Shown here: positions 9,509-17,461 of the stretch, piece by piece
Layout of the letters: every line of letters starts with the position of its first letter
Numbering within the stretch: position 1 is the first letter of the stretch
NCBI GenBank assembly: GCA_010206225.2
Contig: VIQU02000001.1
Coordinates: 1 to 64,000, forward strand
DNA length: 64,000 bases
Direction: 5' to 3'
Origin: Lachnospiraceae bacterium MD308
Lineage (GTDB): Bacteria > Bacillota > Clostridia > Lachnospirales > Lachnospiraceae
Notes under the pieces: generated by a model
The model's input: the letters and a program-made list of their open reading frames with translations, nothing else
Database searches by the model: none
What the model was told of the DNA's origin: nothing
Position numbers and translations under genes: made by a program

Positions 9509-11419
9509 TCAGGATTTCTTATTATCTAATCCCTGCTGTCCGACAACCGGTTTCGACTGTTCCTTTAATTCATCCTCTTTCGGGATGGAACCGATGACAT
9601 TTTCCGCCAGCCAGTCCATCTCAACAATCGCCTCCGGAGACAAGGTACTGTAAGGATGATCCTGTACAATACCGTCCTGAGAGTACAGTATTCCAGAAAA
9701 CGGGTTAAACTCTCCGGAGCAGATCGTTTTTTTCAAAAGATCCACAAGGCGCTTCGTGCCGATTGGAAGATTCTGAGAACAGATCACATCCGCAACTCCC
9801 GATGACATGCCCCACCAATAGTTAATCGCCTTTGTCGTTGTCGGATCGTCATCATATTTCCAGGTTCCTTCCATAATCGTCCGGATCAGTTTTTCATAAA
9901 AGATCCCCCACTGCCATACAGGCATTGCAAGGCTCTTAGGATATCCATCCGACATCTCAAATATACCGAAATATCTGGAGGCATCCTCCGGAATTACCAT
10001 GTCCTTGCCGGATATAATAGATGCGTCGCTGTTTTTAAAATTCCACAAAGCATCGTTATCCTTTTTCGCACTCCAATCCAGATAAACTATCGCCCTCGGA
10101 TTGATCATCTTCGCTCCCAGCGCAAATGCATTGATGTTGGCGATGGTTCCAAATATCGGATAATCTGCAATATAGGCCAGCTTATCATTCTTTGCCATTG
10201 CTCCTGCAATGGCGCCCATCAGAAATTTCGCCTCATGCATTCTTGCGTAATAGGTTCTGATATAACGGTGAGAGGTATTCAGCGAACAGTTCAGAATCCG
10301 CACCTTCGGATAGGCAATCGCAGCCTTAACGCTTGCATTTGCAAAGGATGGCGTCGTGGTAAAGATCAGGTTGCACCCCTCGTTGATCGCCTCCTCTAAT
10401 GTATCCTCTATCGTATCCAGCGTCACATCCTCATAACATACCGTGGTAACTTCCGTCGGGAATTTCTGCTCTAGATGAAGCCTCCCAAGCTCATGAGCAT
10501 AAGTCCACGCAGACGTCATCGGAGACTTTGCGTAAATAAACGCTGCCTTAAGCTTAACCGCATTGCCTGTCAAAAGCTTTCCGAGAAGAGTTTTCCCCTT
10601 CTCCGTCGGATCCATCTTAAGCTCGACCTCCTGATCCTCCTGTAAAAGTTCAAACTCCTCCCAGCTTTTCTGTACCAGTGTCTTTAGTTCGCTGGTTGTT
10701 AAGCCGCCCAGCTTCTTATAATCATGCACTTCAATAAACGCAAGAAATGCATCTCCCGGCGTACATCTCAGGTCATCTTTATTATTCGCCTGAAATTCCA
10801 TCAGAAAACGCGTGTAAATAGAGCTAAACGTCAGCTTCTCATCATCGCTCCATACTTCTTTCGGCTTCTTTCCCACCAGCTTTTGAAGCTTTTCGAAGCT
10901 TCCTTCCTCAGAAAACCAGATATAATTGACTTTGGAAAGCTCGTAAAAGTCCATAAACTCATAGTAGATGTTGTTCTCTTTCTCTCCGGTTCTCCTCGGA
11001 ATGATCCGGGTAACATTCCCCGGAATAGATACCACATCAAAATATTTCAGTACACTGACACGCTTATTGCCTTCAAGGACATAAAACTGATTCATATATT
11101 CATAAGCCTTAATCGGATCCCTGATTCCCTCTTCCTCGTGACTTTTGCACAGATTGATCCATTTCTGGGAAAATTCTGTCCCTGCCTTTAAAATCGGCAT
11201 GAAATTCGCCGCGAAAGCGCTGCTTCTTCCCCCAGTCTTTGTCCCCACGATCTGATTCACCGGAATCTGCACCAATCCCAGCGGGACCTCCGAATAAGAG
11301 CCCTTTACAGGCAATATATCATCAAGCACCTGCAAGGTGGGCTGCATTCCCTTCATCATCCGGTACTGGTACTCTTTTTTCCCCAATTTATATGCTTTGC
11401 TGTAATCTTCTGAAGCCAT
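9509..11419 (-). CDS. BMP-family ligand-binding protein with N-terminal ParB-like region, no signal peptide
   Basis: I start it at the ATG at 11419 (MASEDYSK), since AAAGGAGG lies 5 nt ahead; this gives 636 residues. Residues about 1-290 include a stretch like the ParB/sulfiredoxin fold (VPLGLVQIPVNQIV, then YVLEGNKRVSVLKYF). Residues about 300-600 match periplasmic-binding BMP/PnrA proteins (LKAAFIYAKSP, NLIFTTTPSFANA, FLMGAIAGAMAKN, IADYPIFGTIANINAFALGA). There is no signal peptide or lipobox, so it should stay in the cytosol and cannot be an ordinary transporter lipoprotein. A regulatory nucleoside sensor, in the manner of Bacillus Med, is an inference. Confidence 0.75.
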   Translation of the reverse strand: MASEDYSKAYKLGKKEYQYRMMKGMQPTLQVLDDILPVKGSYSEVPLGLVQIPVNQIVGTKTGGRSSAFAANFMPILKAGTEFSQKWINLCKSHEEEGIRDPIKAYEYMNQFYVLEGNKRVSVLKYFDVVSIPGNVTRIIPRRTGEKENNIYYEFMDFYELSKVNYIWFSEEGSFEKLQKLVGKKPKEVWSDDEKLTFSSIYTRFLMEFQANNKDDLRCTPGDAFLAFIEVHDYKKLGGLTTSELKTLVQKSWEEFELLQEDQEVELKMDPTEKGKTLLGKLLTGNAVKLKAAFIYAKSPMTSAWTYAHELGRLHLEQKFPTEVTTVCYEDVTLDTIEDTLEEAINEGCNLIFTTTPSFANASVKAAIAYPKVRILNCSLNTSHRYIRTYYARMHEAKFLMGAIAGAMAKNDKLAYIADYPIFGTIANINAFALGAKMINPRAIVYLDWSAKKDNDALWNFKNSDASIISGKDMVIPEDASRYFGIFEMSDGYPKSLAMPVWQWGIFYEKLIRTIMEGTWKYDDDPTTTKAINYWWGMSSGVADVICSQNLPIGTKRLVDLLKKTICSGEFNPFSGILYSQDGIVQDHPYSTLSPEAIVEMDWLAENVIGSIPKEDELKEQSKPVVGQQGLDNKKS

Positions 11420-11485
11420 AAAATCCTCCTTTATGTTTATTGAAGTTAAAATTCTTTGTTCTTTTGCAATTTCATAATTTGGCTT

Positions 11486-11515
11486 ATTATACACCATCAC
11501 GCAAAGAAATAACAA
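11486..11515 (-). promoter_or_regulatory. Candidate sigma-A promoter of the BMP-family gene
   Basis: On the minus strand TTGTTA is followed after 18 nt by TATAAT (11486-11491). It lies about 65 nt before the start codon. Confidence 0.5.
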
Positions 11516-11559
11516 TGAGAATAATATACGGATTTTTTGATATATTTACACACATTGCA

Positions 11560-11605
11560 CAAAAATACGGATGCAAAAAAAGTATTGCCCTTTCTGCATC
11601 CGTAT
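11560..11605 (-). terminator. Intrinsic terminator after the flavin-oxidase-fold gene
   Basis: A perfect 11-bp stem (11565-11575 with 11595-11605) with a 19-nt loop is followed on the minus strand by TTTTTG. It begins a few bases past the stop codon at 11610. Confidence 0.8.
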
Positions 11606-11609
11606 GTTA

Positions 11610-12095
11610 TCACCTTTTATCGTATTGCTTGACTTCAACATCTTTTTTTTCAAAATCGACGAATAGCTGGAACGCATACCCGTCATCGCTCGTGTCCCAT
11701 ATTTCCACATACTTTGGAGATACCTCGATTAAAATCTCCGTATCCTCGTGGCTGTATTTGTTGTAGCTCTGCCATAAGTATTTTTTATATCCCTTTGCAA
11801 ATACCCGTCCCGGCTCCTTTGCCACAAGCCCTTTATTCTTAGCCGTGCCTTCCACCTGAATGCCGCTCCAGCACAGTGCCACGTTGGGATTTTCAAGAAG
11901 CTGCTTTGTCTTTCGGAAATTCTTGTCTGTCTTAAACCATATCTTTTCATCGTAAAACAGACAGCTTACATTGCGCACCATCACATAGTCGTCCTTGCTG
12001 GAGGCAAGCGCCATGATCTGGCTGTTTCCAAGCATCTCAAACATGCGGCTTACCGCCTGTTCATAAGTGATATCCTTATCCAATACAAATTTCAT
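11610..12095 (-). CDS. Pyridoxamine 5'-phosphate oxidase-fold flavoprotein
   Basis: 161 residues with the split-barrel pattern of the PNPOx-like family: MALASSKDDYVMVRNVSCLFYDEKIWFKTD, then KNPNVALCWSG-like and VEGTAK segments (here LLENPNVALCW and QVEGTAK). Such proteins bind FMN or F420. The substrate is unknown, and true PdxH activity is not implied. AAAGGAA lies ahead of the ATG. It follows ribU by about 90 nt with no clear terminator between, so it may share the FMN riboswitch. That would make sense for a flavin-binding product. Confidence 0.75.
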   Translation of the reverse strand: MKFVLDKDITYEQAVSRMFEMLGNSQIMALASSKDDYVMVRNVSCLFYDEKIWFKTDKNFRKTKQLLENPNVALCWSGIQVEGTAKNKGLVAKEPGRVFAKGYKKYLWQSYNKYSHEDTEILIEVSPKYVEIWDTSDDGYAFQLFVDFEKKDVEVKQYDKR

Positions 12096-12187
12096 AATTT
12101 GTTCCTTTCTTTATCTTTCTTGTCAGCCCACCGCTTCCTCTGCTTACAGGCCCGTCTTTCGGGCTTTCTCTGCTAATCTCCGATTTC

Positions 12188-12850
12188 TTACCTGCTGATA
12201 ATGCCCCTGATCAGTTTACTCAGTCTCTTATACACAATAAATGTTACAATGGAAGTCACACCATATTTGATCAGATTGAACGGCAGAATTCCAAACAATG
12301 CCATAGTCATTACATTTTTCATCGCCGGATTTACCGCGCTGCACATACCGATAATCTCATCCATCGTCATTCCAAATAATTTCACATAGAACGGAATGAT
12401 AAGATACAGATTCGTAAAGACCGCCACAACTGACACAAATATCGTACTGGCCGCCATCCCTGCCGCCGCCGTCTTTTTCGTCTTATTCCTGTGATAGATA
12501 AAAAGAGCCGGGAGCACATAACAGGAGCTTAAGATAAAGTTCTGAATCTCACCGGTTCCCAATGAGAACGAACCCTGTATCACGAGCTGCAGCATGATTT
12601 TTACAATAATTATGCAGACAGCCGCAAAAGGTCCGAACATAAACCCGCCCATCATCTCCATAAGCCCTGATAAATCAAAGGACATAAACGGAGGCATAAA
12701 GGGGATCGGGAAACGGAACAGCATCAGCACCGCGCTCACGGCGCCCATCAGACCTACAAAGGCGATCGTTCTCACCTTCATGCGGGAATCCGCGCCTGAG
12801 CGCATTGCATTTTTCCCTGTTACATTCGTTGTTTCATTTAACTGGTTCAT
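12188..12850 (-). CDS. ribU: Riboflavin ECF transporter substrate-binding subunit RibU
   Basis: 220 residues and strongly hydrophobic, with five to six membrane segments. The family signature lies near the N-terminus (VGLMGAVSAVLMLF, then PFMSFDLSGLMEM and GFMFGPFAAV). It captures riboflavin and works with a shared ECF energising module that is not encoded here. AAAGGAG lies 7 nt before the ATG. The FMN riboswitch directly upstream gives the ligand assignment. About 30 residues of charged N-terminal extension precede the first membrane segment. Confidence 0.93.
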   Translation of the reverse strand: MNQLNETTNVTGKNAMRSGADSRMKVRTIAFVGLMGAVSAVLMLFRFPIPFMPPFMSFDLSGLMEMMGGFMFGPFAAVCIIIVKIMLQLVIQGSFSLGTGEIQNFILSSCYVLPALFIYHRNKTKKTAAAGMAASTIFVSVVAVFTNLYLIIPFYVKLFGMTMDEIIGMCSAVNPAMKNVMTMALFGILPFNLIKYGVTSIVTFIVYKRLSKLIRGIISR

Positions 12851-12980
12851 ACTGAATCTCCTTTCTTCGGGGCATCCGCCAGTTCATCCCTTCCCATTCG
12901 GAAAGCATACGGATTCCCTCACACAAAAATGAAAATAACCCGCAACAAAAAATTGTCCCGGGCATATAAATGCAGAAAAT

Positions 12981-13108
12981 GTCTTTTCTCATCCGGACTA
13001 TACCGTCGGTTCCGGAATTCATGCCGTTCAAAACACGTCACCGGATCAGCCGCCAAAGCGGGTCATGGACTATACCATCGGTAGGGACTTTCACCCTGCC
13101 ACAAAGAC
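12981..13108 (-). promoter_or_regulatory. FMN riboswitch (RFN element)
   Basis: Read on the minus strand, the element opens with GTCTTTGTGGCAGGGTGAAA, contains the conserved CCCTACCGATGGTATAGTCC and GATCCGGTG blocks, and closes with CCGACGGTATAGTCCGGATG and GAAAAGAC. The first and last bases pair as P1. It should sense FMN and turn down ribU when flavin is plentiful. The expression platform lies between 12980 and the ribU ribosome binding site at about 12860. Confidence 0.95.
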
Positions 13109-13166
13109 TTTCATATTCAGTTTTTAACATTGAATAGAGATTGCAGTAACATCATCTGCTCTATTT

Positions 13167-13195
13167 ATTATAATCCTGTATCGCAAAATTGTAAA
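13167..13195 (-). promoter_or_regulatory. Promoter of the ribU riboswitch transcript
   Basis: TTTACA (13190-13195) and TATAAT (13167-13172) are separated by 17 nt on the minus strand. Transcription would start about 50 nt before the RFN element. Confidence 0.7.
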
Positions 13196-13211
13196 TAGAA
13201 AAAAAGAAATT

Positions 13212-13937
13212 TTACATTTCAGGTGCTTTTACGGAGCCCACTTCACATCCGCATACGAGAACCGTCCCGTTCTCTACCTTGAACTTCACTTCTCTCCCTG
13301 CATATGCCATACCGTAAACTCTGTTTGGATCCTCCTGATATGAAGGCCTTGGATCCTGCGACAGGATCTCTTCCAGAACTTTTAATTCCTGCTGCGCAAA
13401 CATCTCACGGCACTGCTCAGAAAATACAACCTCCAATCGGTAGCTTTTCCTCTCTTCCGCAAATCCGCCGACTGCCTCCGGATACGCATCCGCATAAGGA
13501 AGATAGGGCTTTATATCATAGATCGGCGTTTTGTCCATCAGGTCCGCCCCTGTCACATAAAGTACCGGGCCGTATTCTGCACTCATCTCTACGCCGTCAA
13601 GGCGCACGCAGGACAGCCCGATGGGATTAGGGCGAAACGGCGAGCGTGTTGCAAACACACCCACCCGCTCGTTTCCTCCAAGCCTCGGCGGCCGCACCGT
13701 CGGACTCCACTGATCTCTTATGGACTCTGAAAACTCCCACAGAATCCAAAGATGGGAGTAGTTCTCAATTCCGCGTACTGCCTGTGCGCTCCGATACATT
13801 TTCTCAAATATGATCTTTCCTTTCGCGGCCGCAAGCCCGCTCTGTCTGGGAATCCCGAACTTTTCCAGAAAATCCGTTCTGATATGCGCGATCCGGTGAA
13901 AAGTTATCTCTTCCTTCATTTTATCCATTGTCATCAT
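13212..13937 (-). CDS. trmO: tRNA (adenine-N6)-methyltransferase TrmO
   Basis: 241 residues of the UPF0066/TsaA family. It methylates N6-threonylcarbamoyladenosine at position 37 of tRNA using S-adenosylmethionine. The signature is clear: IAHIRTDFLEKFGIPRQ, then WILWEFSE, then the FATRSPFRPNPIGLSCV block and DIKPYLPYAD. The C-terminal domain ends normally. Several in-frame ATGs cluster at the start; the first one at 13937 has AAGGTGG nearby, but the ATG of MDKMKEE is also possible. Confidence 0.93.
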   Translation of the reverse strand: MMTMDKMKEEITFHRIAHIRTDFLEKFGIPRQSGLAAAKGKIIFEKMYRSAQAVRGIENYSHLWILWEFSESIRDQWSPTVRPPRLGGNERVGVFATRSPFRPNPIGLSCVRLDGVEMSAEYGPVLYVTGADLMDKTPIYDIKPYLPYADAYPEAVGGFAEERKSYRLEVVFSEQCREMFAQQELKVLEEILSQDPRPSYQEDPNRVYGMAYAGREVKFKVENGTVLVCGCEVGSVKAPEM

Positions 13938-13993
13938 CCATCCACCTTAAGACTGTCATCCGACAAAGCTGGTGCCCGCCGGAAATATTCTCT

Positions 13994-15712
13994 TTAAAGC
14001 TTCAGCCCGCGGTATCGGCTCATACACGCAAAGATCTCTTCCTTTCGCGGCATCGCAAGATTGCCCGGTATATCTCCTGCATTTCTCACATCTTTTCCCA
14101 CAACCGCCGAAAACCCGTTTTTCTCAATCTGATCGAGCAGCCGGCAAATCTGCTCCTGCACGGTCTTCTTTCCGTCAAAACTCTCCTCTTCCATCTGTTT
14201 TAAAATATATCCAAGGCAGGTAAGCTGCTCGCTGTCCGCTAATTGCTCCACATAGCGGAGATCCACCATATCATGGTTAAGCTGCACCCCGTCCTTTCCC
14301 ATCGTCTTAATCTTGATACGTCCCTTATGGAACACGCCCGGATTCTTTTTCGGCATCCTTACATACTGAGGCGCGGGCGTACCGTCCTGCGGGTAGGAAA
14401 GTCCCGGATACTCCGCCGCGGCAGCCTTTGCCGCTTCCGTAATATCCTTTGGCACATAGCGGTCCATCTGTATGATCTTATCCGCCACCTGAAAATAAGC
14501 GCCCGAGCTTCCCGCCACGAGCACAGTGGAAATACCGAACCGCTCATACAAGGCGCCCATCCGCTCGATAAACGGAGTGATCGGCTCCATATCCCGGTGA
14601 ATGACTCTCTGCATCAACTCATCCCGCACCATGAAATTCGTAGCGCTGGTATCCTCATCAATAAAAAATGCACGGGCTCCAGCCTCCATGGCCTCCACCA
14701 CATTGGCCGCCTGAGAGGTACTTCCGCTGGCATCCTCTGTATAGAATGCTTTCGTATCCTTTTTATTCGGCAGATCATTAATAAACATGGAAATATCCGT
14801 ATGCTTAATACTCCTGCCGTCCTCTGCGCGGATCTTCACCGCCGCAGCATCCGTTGCGATATACTCTCTCCCGTCCCCTGCTATGTGCGGATAGACGCAC
14901 ATCTCAAGCGCCTTTAGAAGCGTGGACTTTCCATGATATCCGCCGCCCACGATAAGCGTGATCCCTTTCTTTATCCCCATTCCAGATATCTCTCCCTTAT
15001 AGGGAAGCTTCATTGTCACACGCATGGACTCTGGCGAGGCAAATGCCACCGCCCCTTTCATCGGACGCTGGGAGATACCCGATTCTCTCGGCAGGATAGA
15101 ACCGTCGGCCACGAAAGCAACAAGACCTCTGATGTCAAGCTCCTTCCTGATATATTCCTGATCCTCCGAAAGCTCCATCACCCGCTCCGCCTTCCGTTTA
15201 TCAACATTCTGGTACAACAATGACTGCTCCGCGCATTCCGGCAGAAAATCAAACAGGATCTTGATCAACTCTCTTGCATTGATGGTCCTTCCATTTGCCG
15301 GGAACCCTGCCTCAAACCGCACGATGATATCACCGTTGACCGGATTTACGGTGCAGGCGCTTCGTTCCAAGATCTCCTGTCCGCATCTGGTCACTGAAAG
15401 GATTCCGCTCTTGCCGGAGCCCTTCGCCTGAAAAGAATATTTTCTCGCCTGCTCCTCGAACAGCCTCGTCAGATGATCCTGCAGCGCAATCCTCTTATAC
15501 TTTTTATCATAAAGCCTGTCCGGGAACCCGGCCGTTTTTCCTGAGACTTCTATATGAAGCTTTGACGGTGCCGCAAAGGGATCGCCCTGCACGTGATCAA
15601 TACATAAGATATATTTTCCAAAGCGGTAACTCCCCTTCGTTCCTTTGTATGCCGGATACCCCTTTCTGTCAATGTTAAGTAACAACTGCTTTAAGTCATT
15701 TGCTGTATTCAT
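13994..15712 (-). CDS. Predicted ATPase of the ABC class (COG3044 / PF09818 type)
   Basis: 572 residues. It begins with an N-terminal region of about 240 residues, then a P-loop with an unusual Walker A GGGYHGKSTLL, then FINDLPNKKDTKAFYTEDAS and the Walker B-like ARAFFIDEDTSATNFM. This pattern is typical of the soluble ABC_ATPase family, whose function is unknown; it is not a transporter subunit and no permease is nearby. AGGAAGGGAG lies 8 nt ahead of the ATG. The trmO gene lies about 56 nt downstream. Confidence 0.85.
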   Translation of the reverse strand: MNTANDLKQLLLNIDRKGYPAYKGTKGSYRFGKYILCIDHVQGDPFAAPSKLHIEVSGKTAGFPDRLYDKKYKRIALQDHLTRLFEEQARKYSFQAKGSGKSGILSVTRCGQEILERSACTVNPVNGDIIVRFEAGFPANGRTINARELIKILFDFLPECAEQSLLYQNVDKRKAERVMELSEDQEYIRKELDIRGLVAFVADGSILPRESGISQRPMKGAVAFASPESMRVTMKLPYKGEISGMGIKKGITLIVGGGYHGKSTLLKALEMCVYPHIAGDGREYIATDAAAVKIRAEDGRSIKHTDISMFINDLPNKKDTKAFYTEDASGSTSQAANVVEAMEAGARAFFIDEDTSATNFMVRDELMQRVIHRDMEPITPFIERMGALYERFGISTVLVAGSSGAYFQVADKIIQMDRYVPKDITEAAKAAAAEYPGLSYPQDGTPAPQYVRMPKKNPGVFHKGRIKIKTMGKDGVQLNHDMVDLRYVEQLADSEQLTCLGYILKQMEEESFDGKKTVQEQICRLLDQIEKNGFSAVVGKDVRNAGDIPGNLAMPRKEEIFACMSRYRGLKL

Positions 15713-15909
15713 CGGTATTACTCCCTTCCTGTTTTTGCCCGCCCAAAGTCATGAATGACATTCCGGTATATTATACAATGCAAAATCACTTACGCCATTT
15801 ATCCGTAAGTAACATCCATGCATCATCCAACGCTTTTTTCATTATAATCAAAACATAACGGAAATGCAAAAACTTTTTCGTGAAAGAACCCTGAAGTTTT
15901 CGAGAACTA

Positions 15910-15938
15910 TTGACATAATTGAAGCGGATACGTATAAT
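15910..15938 (+). promoter_or_regulatory. Consensus promoter of the type III toxin-antitoxin locus
   Basis: A perfect TTGACA (15910-15915) and perfect TATAAT (15933-15938) are spaced by 17 nt. The expected start is near 15945. Such a strong promoter fits the need to keep the antitoxin RNA in excess over toxin. The flanking 15713-15909 shows nothing else I can name. Confidence 0.9.
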
Positions 15939-15944
15939 AATATT

Positions 15945-16100
15945 ACAGGGTAGGGATACCCATAAAATAGTGTTCGCTTCCTGATATGCGGCTTATAAAT
16001 GGTCAGGACTACAAATAGTGTCGCTCCCCGATATGCGGCTAATAAATGGTCGGGATTAAAATGGTTGTAAAGTCCTGTCGAAAGGCAGGGCTTTACTTTT
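15945..16100 (+). ncRNA. cptI: CptI-type RNA antitoxin with two tandem repeats
   Basis: Two repeats of 48 and about 47 nt begin with aaatagtg at 15965 and 16013. Both carry the core gatatgcggct and end in ataaatggtc plus a purine tract; a partial unit lies before the first and a degenerate one after the second. In each repeat a stem can form around the core: CCTGA with TCAGG (15980-15984 and 16003-16007) and CCCGA with TCGGG (16027-16031 and 16050-16054). The T-A pair of the first is replaced by C-G in the second. Known type III antitoxins are cut by their toxin into single repeats that fold as pseudoknots and inhibit it. The A-rich repeat boundaries fit that; cutting there is inferred. Confidence 0.85.
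16067..16100 (+). terminator. Attenuating terminator between antitoxin and toxin
   Basis: An 11-bp stem (16067-16077 with 16086-16096, one G-U pair) has an 8-nt loop and is followed by TTTT. The short T-run suggests partial read-through, which in type III loci sets the ratio of antitoxin RNA to toxin mRNA. Confidence 0.85.
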
Positions 16101-16117
16101 GTCCGGGAGGTATCTCT

Positions 16118-16633
16118 ATGCTCGAAGCTCAATTTTACTTTTTATCGGATCAGTATTATCTGGACTTTCCAGATGACAAGCTGATGAAAAACAAGGATAT
16201 GATAGACGGTTCTCCGCACAAACGTCCTTGCTTTTTTACTTTTCCCGATTCCAAAATCCCGGACATTTACTGGATTGTCCCCATTTCATCCCAGTACGAA
16301 AAGTTCAAGCGGATTGAACAAGGTAAAATCAAAAAATATGGACGCTGCAATACCATTCGTTTCGGAACGGTACTTGGAAGAAATACAGCTTTCTTAATCC
16401 AGAATATGTGTCCGGCAACCAACAAATATCTTACCCCATATATAGATAAAAATGATTGCCCGATCCGGATTGACAACCGTGTAGCTTCTGATGTGATTAA
16501 AAATGCACGAGTTGTTTTAGCTATGGCAAAGCGTGGAGCAAAGGTAATTTTCCCGGATATATTCAAAATATATCGTGGTCTTGAACAGCAGTTGCTTACG
16601 CAAACCCAGAGTGCGCCGTCTGTACCGGAATAA
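16118..16633 (+). CDS. cptN: Type III toxin, ToxN/AbiQ-like endoribonuclease (CptN type)
   Basis: 171 residues from the ATG at 16118 (MLEAQFYFLSDQYY). GGGAGG lies 7 nt ahead; the frame is open further upstream but only through the antitoxin terminator. The fold marker of the ToxN/AbiQ/CptN group is visible: RPCFF, a beta strand ending IYWIVPISS, then a basic helix (QYEKFKRIEQGKIKKYG) and FLIQNMCPA. The Ser pair in PISS corresponds to the nucleophile region of ToxN. The toxin cuts RNA at A-rich sites and is neutralised by the RNA repeats upstream; the family includes phage abortive-infection systems. Close similarity to the CptIN subgroup is my recollection, not a search. Confidence 0.82.
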   Translation: MLEAQFYFLSDQYYLDFPDDKLMKNKDMIDGSPHKRPCFFTFPDSKIPDIYWIVPISSQYEKFKRIEQGKIKKYGRCNTIRFGTVLGRNTAFLIQNMCPATNKYLTPYIDKNDCPIRIDNRVASDVIKNARVVLAMAKRGAKVIFPDIFKIYRGLEQQLLTQTQSAPSVPE

Positions 16634-16669
16634 ATCCCGTTATCAGCCATACCGCCGATAACGGGATTT
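16632..16669 (+). terminator. Terminator of the toxin gene
   Basis: A 13-bp perfect stem (16632-16644 with 16657-16669) overlaps the toxin stop codon, with loop agccataccgcc. TTTCGTTT follows. It closes the locus before the convergent pentapeptide-repeat gene. Confidence 0.8.
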
Positions 16670-16746
16670 CGTTTAAGCATATATTACTATAAAAAACAAT
16701 CAGTGACTATTAGCAGCATACATGACCTTTTGCCCCTGACTTCATA

Positions 16747-17448
16747 TCAATATGCTTCCGCCTCTGCTCTTGACATCCAGAAATGGATGCCCGTGGTGGA
16801 ATCCTGCCACCGGTCTTCGTTAAAGTCCTTTACTTCCACCCACTCGCCTTTTTTGTAAACGAAATTCTCGTCCACCAAAGACCATGCCTCGTCAAAATTC
16901 TGAGTAAAATCAAAAGTTTTAATCGTCAGCACCTTCGCCTTGCTGCAGCGGCAGGAAGGTAAAGTAGCAGAAGTTCTCTTTGCATCCGCCGGGATCAAGA
17001 GCTGCACCATACGGTCGTTGACGCATTTTTTATATCCCAAAAACGCTCCTTTTTCCGGGCAACGAAGCCTAAACCACTGCGTCCCCTCATTAGACACGAT
17101 TCCTTCCAGATTGGCGAACTCCAGCACCGCCCCGTAAAGATTCGCATCTTCTATGTTACATCCCCGCATATCACAGTAGCGGAAAGATGCCGTCACCATC
17201 TTCGCGTTCTTAAAATTCGCGCCCTTCATAGAACAGCCGTCAAACAGCGCATTTTCCACCGAACTGTTCTCAAGATTCACATTATTAAGCGCCGTATTCT
17301 GAAAAGAACTGAGCGTAAAATCCATATTGCTAAGATCCGTCCCGCTAAGATCCATATCCCAGATTTCCTTCTCAACAAATGAAAGCCGCTCCCCCGCTTT
17401 GCGGGCCGCGAGAGCCTCTCTAAAGTCTATCTCAGATAGCCGTTCCAT
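16747..17448 (-). CDS. Pentapeptide-repeat protein
   Basis: 233 residues. Residues about 28-115 are a run of pentapeptide repeats (A(N/D)LxX type), seen as DLSGTDLSNMDF, LNNVNLENSS and MRGCNIEDANLYGAVLEFANL, which fold as a right-handed beta helix. The C-terminal half is a distinct globular domain with a Cys pair (CRCSK) and Trp-rich end, like the DUF5758 type. Function is unknown. Some pentapeptide proteins protect gyrase from quinolones, but nothing here points to that. AAGGAGG precedes the ATG, and the gene lies 13 nt after the ProX-like gene in one operon. Confidence 0.8.
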   Translation of the reverse strand: MERLSEIDFREALAARKAGERLSFVEKEIWDMDLSGTDLSNMDFTLSSFQNTALNNVNLENSSVENALFDGCSMKGANFKNAKMVTASFRYCDMRGCNIEDANLYGAVLEFANLEGIVSNEGTQWFRLRCPEKGAFLGYKKCVNDRMVQLLIPADAKRTSATLPSCRCSKAKVLTIKTFDFTQNFDEAWSLVDENFVYKKGEWVEVKDFNEDRWQDSTTGIHFWMSRAEAEAY

Positions 17449-17461
17449 TCAAACTGCCTCC

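Noticed and set aside
14243-14917. 224-codon open frame opposite the COG3044-type ATPase gene
   Set aside because: It is antisense to a gene with clear P-loop motifs; His/Arg-rich content is typical of shadow frames.
15965-16059. Possible CRISPR array
   Set aside because: There are only two units, directly abutting with no spacers and followed by a terminator and toxin gene; they are antitoxin repeats.
15848-16132. 94-codon open frame antisense to the antitoxin RNA and toxin start
   Set aside because: It runs through the promoter and structured repeats, has no ribosome site or recognisable protein, and is explained by the type III locus on the other strand.
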